Source: DATFFO01 sp963744905 (GTDB lineage Bacteria; Actinomycetota; Acidimicrobiia; Spongiisociales; ZC4RG35). Taken from it: a DNA stretch of 64,000 nucleotides. The DNA is taken from positions 186,001-250,000 of the forward strand of contig CAVUUV010000007.1 of NCBI GenBank assembly GCA_963744905.1, read 5' to 3'. This document shows, in pieces, positions 56,469 through 64,000 of the stretch. Positions within the stretch are counted from its first letter, which is position 1; every line of letters begins with the position of its first letter. The notes beneath the pieces are model-generated. The model was not told where the DNA came from and did no database searches. It was given only the letters and a program-made list of their open reading frames with translations. Both the position numbers and the translations under genes were made by a program.

Positions 56469-59400
56469 TCAACTACATCCGAGGCTGTTACCGCAGTTGA
56501 GGCACTTGTAGCAGGAGCCGTTGCGAACCGTGATGTGCCCGCAGGTGTCGCACAGTGGAGCATCTCCCATCATCTCGCCTAGGGCCGACTGCATGCTCAT
56601 CGTCCCGGCATCGACCTTCACCGTGATCTTCTGTGTCTGTGGTACCTGGGCGCTGGTAGCCGGTGAGTCGGCGAAGCGAGCCGCGGCCTGAACGGCATCC
56701 ACGTCGGAGTCGGCCATGGCGTCATCCAGCTCGAGCTGTTGTCCGGCCTCGGCCGCCAGGCCCTTCTTGGGCTCGGGAAGTTCCATGTCCCGGTTGGGGG
56801 GCACCTGGGCCAGCTCGTCGCGGTGCAGGTACTCCACTCCCAGGCTGCGGAACACGTAGTCGATGATCGAGTTGGCCATCTTGATGTTGGGATGGCCCTC
56901 GACCATGCCCCTCGGCTCGAAGGTCTGGAAGGTGAAGGTGTCCACGAACTCGTCCAACGGCACACCGTACTGGAGGCCCTTGGACACCGCGATGGCAAAA
57001 CAGGACAGGATGCCCTTGAGGGTGGCGCCCTCCTTGGCCAGGTCGATGAAGATCTCGCCCAGGGTTCCGTCCTCGTACTCGCCGGTGCGCAGGAACACCT
57101 TGTGTCCCCCCACCCGTGCCTCCTGGTTGTAGCCGCTGCGGCGGGCAGGGAGCAGGAACCGGGGCGGCTTCATCCCGCTGGCGTATGCCTGGGTGGGGGA
57201 GAGACCGGCGGGGATGTTTCCCCAGTGGATGTTTGCCTCGACCTCCATGGCCTGGGTGATGTTCTCGTCCTCCTCGTCGGAGACACCGTCGTCCGACTTG
57301 GAGTTGAGGGGCTGGGCTGCCTTGGAGCCGTCCCGGTAAAGGGCCATCGCCTTCAGCCCCAGCTCCCACGACATGCGGTAGGCATCCTCGATTTCCTCGG
57401 GGGTCACCTCGTTGGGCATGTTGATGGTGTTGTGGTTGACGATTCCGTTGCCCACGAACGCGTGATTGGTGGGGACAGATATGTCGTAGACCTCCTTCAC
57501 CCCATCGTCTCGGACCTCGACCACCGGGCTGAAGTGGAGTCGGTCGGCCAGGACCCGGACGAGCCACTCGGGCAGCTCGACCCCGGGCACCATCGCCACC
57601 CTCTCGAGGGTGCGCCGACTGACATGAGTCGTGCGGGGGTCGAGCAGGAAGGTGAACCGGTTCCGTTCGCTGCGGCCGTTTTGATCGGCCCGGTCCAGCG
57701 GCATCATCTCGTACAGCTCGCGACCACTGAGACCCGGGACGACATCGGCGGTCGACTGATTGAACCGCATGGTGAGCAGCTCTATCGCACGGTCCGCCTT
57801 GTCGGCTTCCGCGAAGGGGACCAGTCGGGCCAGGAGCTTGGCCCATTTCCCGGCTGCGTAGACCTCGTGGTAGTCGGTTCCGTCCGTCGTCTTTGTGACC
57901 CGTCCATGGACGACGCCCAGGTTCGTCAGAATTGCCTGTAGGTCGTCCATCAGACCGGGTGAGGCGGCCGCGATGGCCATCTTGGGCGAGCCGACGATGC
58001 TCACGTACCCATCCAGGAACAGGCCCGAGAGGAAAGCCAGGACCATGTGACGTGGCGAGCGGAGGACCGCGTCGGGGATGCGCTTGTTGAAGGCACCATG
58101 TCCGATTCCCAGGTAGTCGAGGAACTCGACGATCTCCTTGGAGGAGACCTGCACGCTGGGGCAGCGGCCCTCGGGTCGCCGGATGGGTGCCGCCACATCG
58201 AATAGGCGCTGCCAGATCTCAGACACTCTGGCGAGGACGCCCTCGTCGGCGTTGGTCACAACGACCGTCCAGTTCTGTTTTGTCACATGGCCTTCAGAGA
58301 CGATGGCACCCACCAGGAAAGCCAGGTCTTCTGTCATCTCCGCGGGGATCGTCACCGCTTTCTGTGGCCCGTACGGCTTGGAAGCGACGAAATCGTCGAA
58401 ACGCGCCGGGAGCTCAGACCACAGATCCGCTCCGTACTGAGTCGCCACGTATTCACCGGGCTGGATGTCTTCCAGGTAGCGCCACTCGAGTCCTTTGTTC
58501 GCCGCGACCAGGACCCGATGGTTGGGTGTACCGGTCACCCGGTGGCCCGATCGGAGCGTGATGGCCCTGACCCGGCGAGGACCTCCGTAATAGAAGGCGT
58601 CGGTTTTCTGTGGTCCGCTCAGGGATGCGACCTCGATCGCCTCGTCACGGAAGGTGTCGGCCGGCTCGTCACGATGCAAGGAGTCGATCCGGACCAGGCC
58701 GTCGGCCGTGGTCAGCAGAGTCTCACCGGTCACGCACTTCGAGATTGCGCCCGATATGAAGGGCTGGGCCGCGGCCATCATCTTGATGTGGCCGGTGTGG
58801 TGGATGAACCTCTGCCCGTAGCGACCGTTCCTATTGGCCGTGTCGAAGACGGGAAGGTGCTCGTCACGCAGATGCGGTGCCCCTTCGATGGTCTGACGGC
58901 CACAGATGTGGTCGTTGGCCTCCTGGATCTGGCTCTTGCTGAATCCCAGCGTGGCGAGCAGGTCGAAGTCCCAGGCCGTGTAGTCGTCCGGGGTCAGGCC
59001 GATCCTTTGCAGTGCCTCCTCACCGACCGTGAACACGTTGAAGGCGTGGCGCAACTCGAAAACGGATGGCAAGGCGGCCTGGAACTTGTCGATCTCCTCG
59101 GGTGTGAAGCCCTTCTCCTCGAGCGACACCCGATTGATGTGAGGGGCGTTGGCCAGTGACGAGGTCCCCACGATGTAGGTGACGATGTCGGTGATCTGGT
59201 CCTCTTCGTATCTGAGGTGTCGGAGAGCAGGAGCCACCGACTGGTTGGCGATCTTGAAATAACCCCCACCGGCCAGCTTCTTGAACTTGACCAATGAAAA
59301 GTCGGGCTCGACTCCCGTCGTGTCACAGTCCATCAGAAGACCGATGGTGTTGTGGGAGACGAACCCGTTCACCACGTAAGTGACGTTGTCTGGAACCGAG

Positions 59401-62400
59401 AGATCGTAGGTGAACTCCTCCTCTCCCAATTCGGCCGAGGCGACTCGGTCGTAGTAGAAGCTCAGCAAGTGCCCGAGTTCCTCATCGTGGGTTGTTTCGT
59501 AGAGCTCTTCTGCCGAGCGTCTAGAGACCAGGCCTCTCCGGTTGAAGCGCCATCAGCATGGTTTTGCGGATCCGGTCGTTCTCGGGAGCTAGACGGTCGA
59601 CCATCTGGCGGGTGACCGGCACGTAGTCACCGCGGGAGGCTTGGCGGGTTCTGGTCGCCCGGTTGGCGGCTCGCTTGCGATCACTGATGAAACCGATCAT
59701 CTCTGCGAAGCGCTCGCCATAGGAGAGATTCAGCGTGCGCAGGACGGCCAGCGGGTTGCTTCCCCAGCCGGGAGCGTCGAACTTGCGCGTTGTGGGGATG
59801 CCCAGGGCCAGCAGTAGGTTCTGGACGTCGAGAGAGAACTCGAGACTGGTCGTCGACCAGGACGCATAACCACGGTGGACTGTGCCATCTGCCTCGAACA
59901 GGCCCCGCAGGAAGGCGCCATACACCTCGGGATCGTTGGAGGCGAGCACGGCATCGGGAATATGGGGATGCCATCCCTTCCCCGTATGACCCTCAACCGG
60001 CGCGTGCTTGGCAAATCCGCACGCCTCCCACCAGATGGTGAGCGGAACCGAGTGGAGTGCGACCTCTGTGTAGCCCGTCTGGTCGGTGATATGAGCTTCG
60101 ATGCCAAACAGCTCTTTCCCGAGGGAACGGAACCTCTCGACCACATCGAAATCTTCTGCGGCTACCGCTAGGCGAATGCCTTTCGAGTGGAGAGAACCAT
60201 CGCCCATGAAGTAGCCGACGAATTCGGCCAAATCCGGCGACATGGTCCGAGGCACACGAGTGGAGAAATCCCCTGTCCAATGCATCTCCCCAAGTGGAGG
60301 CAAAGTGACTGTCTGTGATGCCCCGACCAGCTGCTCGAGCTGTAGCGGCACCAGGTCGTTCTCTGCCAAATCGGCGAGCCGCTTCCACTGCCAGGCCCCG
60401 TCCTGATCCACCACCTTGATGCGGTGAGTCGTCGTCCCCTTGATCCTGTATCCCCGGGCTGTATCGACGCTGACGACGGGCTCCACGCCGTTGATGTAGA
60501 AATGGCTGGCAGTTCTGCGTCCTTCATCAGTGCCGACACCGAGTCCCAGATTCTGCCACTGAGGGCCTTCCGGATTCCCCAGGGATCGCAGCCGAACAAG
60601 ACCTCGCTCGGTAGGGACGAGCGACCCACCGACGAGACAACCGGTCGGAGCCAGGACACTGGCCTGTGCGTTGCGATAGCCGTGCTCTTCGCCCAGGGAC
60701 AGGGCCTGGTCCCAGGCGTCACGTGCCGCAAACAGCAGGTCATCGGGGGCGAGGGCGGCGTCGATGCCGATCACCTTGTGCGAGATGTCCTCGTAGTCGG
60801 GATCGTTGTAGGCGGCGCGGCGGTGGTTGCGCATCACCCGCAGCATCGAGTCGGCGTTCTCGCTGTAGCGGGGGAACGTCCCCACGACGGATGCCATCTC
60901 AGCCGAGGTGGCATAGGCCTGCCCGGTGAGGATGGCGGTCAGTGCGCCGGCGATGGTACGACCCGGATCGGAGTCGTAGGCGATGCCCTGGCGCATCAGG
61001 AGAGAACCGAGATTGGCGTAGCCGAGTCCCAGCGTCCTGTAGTCGTAGGAGCCCCGGGCGATCTCCGGAGAGGGAAAGTGGGCCATTGACACGGAGATCT
61101 CCAGCACGATGGTCCACAGACGGATGGCGTGCCGATAGCCCTCGATGTCGAAGCCGCCGTCGGGTTGCTCGAACTTGACCAGGTTGAGCGAGGCCAGGTT
61201 GCAGGCCGTGTCGTCAAGAAAGAGATATTCCGAGCAGGGGTTAGACGCGTTGATCCGGCCTCCGGCGGGAGACGTGTGCCACTCGTTGATGGTGGTGTCG
61301 AATTGCAGGCCGGGATCGGCGCAAGCCCAGGCGGCGGCGGCGATGCGACGCCACAGGTCACGCGCCTTTATCGTCTTGCGGGTCTGGCCGCTGGTGCGCT
61401 CCTTGAGCTCCCAATCGCCGTCGGCCATGACGGCGTCGAGGAACTGGTTGGAGACCCGAACCGAGTTGTTGGAGTTCTGGCCGGAGACGGTGGCATAGGC
61501 CTCGCCATTGAAGTCGGCCGGGAACCCTCCGTGCTGGATGAGGAGGCGAGCCTTGTCTTCTTCGACCTTTTTCCAGTCGACGAACGCCTCGATGTCGGGG
61601 TGGTCCACATCGAGGATCACCATCTTGGCGGCTCGCCGGGTGGTGCCGCCACTCTTGATGGCGCCGGCGGCTCGGTCGCCGATCTTGAGGAAGCTCATCA
61701 CCCCGGAGCTCTTCCCGCCGCCGGACAGCAACTCGTTCTCTGCCCGGATGGCGGAGAAATTCGAGCCGGCGCCCGATCCGAATTTGAAAATGCGGGCCTC
61801 ACGGGTCCAAAGGTCCATGATCCCGCCCGGGTTGACCAGGTCGTCCTTGACCGAGAGTATGAAGCAGGCGTGGGGGGCGGGGCGGGAGTAGGAGTCGGGG
61901 GAGGAGGTCAGCTCCTCGGTGTCGGGGTCGACGTACCAGAAGCCCTGGGCGGGGCCGGTGATCCCGTAGGCGTGATGCAGTCCGGTGTTGAACCACTGCG
62001 GGCTGTTGGGGGCGGCCATCTGGGTGGCCAGCATGTACTTGAGCTCGTCCTCGAATGCCTGGGCGTCCTCGCCGGAGGCGAAATAGCCGCCCTTCTCACC
62101 CCAGTGGCGCCAGGTGGTGGCGAGCCGGTCGAAGACCTGGCGGGCGGAGTGCTCCGGCCCGGTGACGATCTCGCCGTTCTCGTCGGTGATGGGCCGGCCG
62201 TCTTCGTCGTACTGGGGGACGCCCGCCTTGCGGAAGTACTTCGACACCATGATGTCGGCCGCCACCTGGGACCACCCGGCCGGGATCTCGGCGTCGGTCA
62301 TCTCGAACACCACCGAGCCATCGGGGTTGGTTATCCGGCTGTCGCGCCGGGACCATTCGATCTGGTCGTACGCATCCTTTCCCGCCTCGGTGAACCGTCG

Positions 62401-62424
62401 TTCGATGCGCAGACCTTGACTCAT
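56469..62424 (-). CDS. nrdJ: Vitamin B12-dependent (class II) ribonucleoside-diphosphate reductase with two inteins; frame break in intein 1
   Basis: The enzyme reduces ribonucleotides to deoxyribonucleotides with adenosylcobalamin. The N-extein (62424-60640, 595 aa) has NSPQWFNTGLHHAYG, FGSGAGSNFS and NPCSEYLFLDDTACNLASLN. The middle extein (about 204 aa) begins TIGLLMDCDTTGVEPDFSL and ends FISGAISK. The C-extein (about 319 aa) begins TINMPNE and ends in a four-Cys finger, CDTCGHITVRNGSCYKCLNC. Spliced length is about 1,118 aa. A one-base shift near 59525-59545, inside intein 1, stops the first frame at 59521; the following frame resumes cleanly as RRSAEELYETTHDEELGHLL. Start ATG 62424 has AAGGA upstream. 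If the shift is real, no full enzyme is made. Confidence 0.93.
57429..58736 (-). mobile_element. Intein 2 of NrdJ, LAGLIDADG type, intact
   Basis: 436 aa in frame, between FISGAISK and TINMPNE. It starts CVTGETLLTTADG (block A), has block B in LRSGHRVTGTPNHRVLVA, endonuclease motifs LAFLVGAIVSEGH and VLAFLSGLFLDGY, and ends FVGNGIVNHN before Thr. All splice residues (Cys1, block B His, His-Asn, Thr+1) are present, so splicing is expected. The two inteins share little sequence, so they arrived separately. Confidence 0.93.
59349..60639 (-). mobile_element. Intein 1 of NrdJ, LAGLIDADG type, containing a frame break
   Basis: It lies between APTG and TIGLLMDC of the reductase. The first residue is Cys (CLVGGSLVPTERGLV, block A), block B is GYRIKGTTTHRIKVV, and the two LAGLIDADG motifs are LAEFVGYFMGDGS and YGAFLRGLFEADG. 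The end is VVNGFVSHN followed by Thr (+1), as needed for splicing. It spans 1,291 bp, one base more than 430 codons, in accord with a single inserted base close to 59535. Confidence 0.9.
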
Positions 62425-62469
62425 GGGGTCGATCCTTCCTGCTCCTGCTGACCCGACTTGTTCCCCCAA

Positions 62470-62519
62470 CCACAAGATGTTGTGGTCGCGTGTTCTGCAG
62501 ACACCACATCTTGGGGGTG
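62470..62519. promoter_or_regulatory. Two NrdR-box-like sites upstream of nrdJ
   Basis: CCACAAGATGTTGTGG (62470-62485) has perfect 6-bp arms; a weaker partner CCACATCTTGGGGGTG lies at 62504-62519, centre 34 bp away. Paired 16-bp boxes of this CCACAACATCTTGTGG type upstream of reductase genes are the usual NrdR targets, which would couple nrdJ to cellular nucleotide levels. The rest of the 62425-62769 gap shows no gene. Confidence 0.7.
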
Positions 62520-62769
62520 GAATACAACAATGTAATTACAGGGGTGTCATCCGTCAACGGCTTTCAAGGTCTTTTTTCGCGATCTCCGGTCTCATAGGGC
62601 CCAGTGAGGGCGAAAACGCGTCGAGACCCGCTGCCGGGTGGGGAAGTCCCGCCGCGGCGTCCAAGAGCGCCGCGGCGGAGGGGAAGTGGATCGGCAACAT
62701 ACCGGGTGGGGACGGGGTCGGGAAAATCAGAAAGAGGGGGAGCGGGGTCTGGAACTCAGACGCCGATCC

Positions 62770-63330
62770 TCACGCCCGGGCCGATACGACCGCCATCTCC
62801 TTGCGCCCCAGCTCGATGAAGCGAACCTGAAGGGTGCCGAAGCCGGCCTCGCTCAACCGGTTCTCCAACAGAGCGATTTCGCTCCCGTCCAGCCCGTGCT
62901 GGCCGGGGCCCCGGGCATGGCGCTCGGCGATATGCAGCGACCCGCCCTCCTCCAACACCCGGTGCACCTCGTCCAGGCCGGCCGTCTGGTCGGGCCAGTG
63001 GTGATAGGCAGAGATCGACCAGGCCACCGTGAAGCTGCCGTCCGGGAACGGCATGTCCTCGACGGAGGCCACCTCGATGGTGGCGGGGTGAACCCGGCGG
63101 GCGGCGAGTCGGGCCAGCTTCTCGGTGGGATCGATGCCGGTGAGTGATCCCTGGGTGACGATGGTGGACGCCCGGAGGAGGGCGGCCCCGGGCCCGCATC
63201 CGATATCGAGGACCCGATCGGCGGGTTCGAGGTCGATCAGGTCGATGACCGCCCGGTTCGACTCAGGGTTGCGATGAGTGAGGCCGTACACCGTCGCCCA
63301 GAACCAACCGAACGCCCCGGTACTCGCCAC
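62770..63330 (-). CDS. Class I SAM-dependent methyltransferase
   Basis: 186 aa. Motif I DRVLDIGCGPGAALLRAS (about 38-55), LTGIDPTEKLARLAARRV, VASVEDMPFPDGSFTVAWSI and VHRVLEEGGSLHIAERHA are the Ubi/Methyltransf_11 pattern. The opening FGWFWATVYGLTHRNPESNR is known from small actinobacterial methyltransferases of unknown substrate. It is divergent from the exporter permease gene across a duplicated operator, so both may be controlled together. Confidence 0.88.
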   Translation of the reverse strand: MASTGAFGWFWATVYGLTHRNPESNRAVIDLIDLEPADRVLDIGCGPGAALLRASTIVTQGSLTGIDPTEKLARLAARRVHPATIEVASVEDMPFPDGSFTVAWSISAYHHWPDQTAGLDEVHRVLEEGGSLHIAERHARGPGQHGLDGSEIALLENRLSEAGFGTLQVRFIELGRKEMAVVSARA

Positions 63331-63396
63331 ACCTCACCTTCCTTATGGAGAGAAGAAGATGGACTCTATTCGGGCCTGTTGAGGAGCGCTTGTAAT

Positions 63397-63435
63397 TCAA
63401 CGGTCGTTGAGTTAGGTTAATTCATCGGACGTTGA
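63397..63435. promoter_or_regulatory. Duplicated TetR-type operator before the exporter gene
   Basis: TCAACGGTCGTTGA (63397-63410, perfect 6-bp arms) and TCATCGGACGTTGA (63422-63435, two mismatches from the first) are spaced 25 bp apart, start 14 bases before the exporter ATG and resemble TetR-family sites for drug exporters. The regulator is not in the window. Confidence 0.65.
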
Positions 63436-63448
63436 GAAAGGGCTGTCC

Positions 63449-64000
63449 ATGTGGGCGATGGTCGCCAAGGAGATTCGACAGGTACGGCGGGACCGGCGCA
63501 CCCTGGCGATGATGATCGTGATGCCGGTGATGCTGCTGATCGTGTTCGGTTACGCGGCCAGCTTCGACGTCTCTGCCATCGACGTCGCCGCCGTCGGCAC
63601 GCTCCCTCCCGGCGTCGAGCAGCGTCTGCCCGCCGTCTTCGAGGTGGTGGACACCGCCTCATCGGATCCCGCCGAGATCCTGCGGCGCAACGAGGCAGAT
63701 GTGGTGCTGGCGGGCGAGGGCGGATCTCTCACCGCTTACATCGACGGCTCGGAGCTGTTCACCGCCCGGGCCGCGGTTCAGGCTTTCACCGCGGCTGCCC
63801 AGCAGGGCATGCCGGTCCAGACCGACGTCCTCTTCAATCCCGGTCTCGACACCTCGGCGGTGCTCGTACCCGGTCTGGCCGGTCTCATCCTCATCTTCAT
63901 CGGCTCCCTCATCACCAGCCTGGGAGTGGTGAGGGAACGCCAGACCGGCACCTTCGAGCAGTTGGCCGTGATGCCCCTGGGACCGGGCGACGTCTTCGTC
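63449..64000 (+). CDS. ABC-2 type transporter permease, N-terminal part (runs off right edge)
   Basis: 184 residues are visible. VAKEIRQVRRDRRTLAMMIVMPVMLLIVFGYA is the usual start of ABC-2 permeases (one helix near 20-37), followed by an outer domain (TLPPGVEQRLPAVF, DVVLAGEGGSLTAYIDGSEL) of about 110 residues and the next helix (LVPGLAGLILIFIGSLITSLGVVRERQTGTFEQLAV), which carries the family motif GTxEQL. This is the YhhJ/DrrB-like exporter branch. GAAAGGG precedes ATG 63449, and a duplicated TetR-type operator precedes that. Confidence 0.9.
   Translation, partial: MWAMVAKEIRQVRRDRRTLAMMIVMPVMLLIVFGYAASFDVSAIDVAAVGTLPPGVEQRLPAVFEVVDTASSDPAEILRRNEADVVLAGEGGSLTAYIDGSELFTARAAVQAFTAAAQQGMPVQTDVLFNPGLDTSAVLVPGLAGLILIFIGSLITSLGVVRERQTGTFEQLAVMPLGPGDVFV

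Overview
The window is high-GC, densely packed chromosomal DNA from an actinobacterium, most likely a member of the Acidimicrobiia or a near relative. The main clue is the pair of secreted proteins (2257-3942 and 13607-14587) that carry cysteine-containing SLH-like repeats of the type CNPPVNDRFCPDDPVTRGQM. A DinB/mycothiol-type protein, LLM flavin oxidoreductases, a B12-dependent ribonucleotide reductase, a mycobacterial LigB-type DNA ligase and many ATGA/GTGA start-stop overlaps fit the same picture. The taxonomic call is an inference. No rRNA or tRNA gene was recognised.

Left part (1-19.6 kb): ordinary housekeeping and accessory genes. These are a drug-type ABC exporter (left edge), a nitroreductase and a flavin split-barrel protein, a secreted metalloprotease with SLH-like repeats, an ATP-dependent DNA ligase, two nucleoside phosphorylase-family genes, a broken IS30 transposase, AzlCD, an AhpD-like protein, L-2-hydroxyglutarate oxidase, a secreted lysozyme/transglycosylase-like protein behind a structured leader, dienelactone hydrolase, a DUF5671 membrane protein and a methyltransferase. 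A fluoride riboswitch then stands before a tandem crcB pair and a DUF190 gene.

Centre (19.6-47 kb): a large catabolic island. It holds a molybdenum-hydroxylase operon (FAD, 2Fe-2S and Mo subunits, then hydantoinase-A, DUF917, SDR), two paralogous GntR/FCD regulators, a second SDR, a NIPSNAP protein, a D-2-hydroxyacid dehydrogenase, DUF1177, two LLM oxidoreductases, a second and intact DUF917, a DapA-family lyase, two NTF2/SnoaL-like proteins, a complete dipeptide-type ABC importer, a peptidase-E-like protease, a Leu/Glu-type dehydrogenase and an aminotransferase, ending with a sugar-acid kinase and KDPG aldolase. Six intergenic regions in the island carry the same AT-rich motif, GATCTTATAAY, which contains TATAAT/TATAAG on opposite strands. 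It is the best evidence that these transcripts form one regulon. I read the island as import and breakdown of a peptide- or hydantoin-like nitrogen compound, with ring hydroxylation, ring opening, hydrolysis, deamination and handling of the resulting keto/hydroxy acids; the substrate is unknown. Two nearly identical 160-161 bp MITE-like elements lie inverted in the island at 34.0 and 44.4 kb, each in a CTAG at a stop codon.

Right part (47-64 kb): a MOSC protein, a terpenoid-cyclase-fold protein, tandemly duplicated two-helix membrane proteins, a DNA glycosylase/MarR pair whose start codons share one 35-bp palindrome, an SDR, a YrhK-like protein, a decayed kinase remnant, secreted proteins and a 712-bp gene-free stretch. 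The class II ribonucleotide reductase gene nrdJ follows, with two LAGLIDADG inteins and NrdR-box-like sites upstream, then a methyltransferase and an ABC-2 exporter permease behind a duplicated TetR-type operator (right edge).

Three genes carry single-base frame breaks (hydantoinase-A, the first DUF917, and intein 1 of nrdJ). They may be assembly errors or real lesions, and the reads should be checked before any loss of function is inferred.
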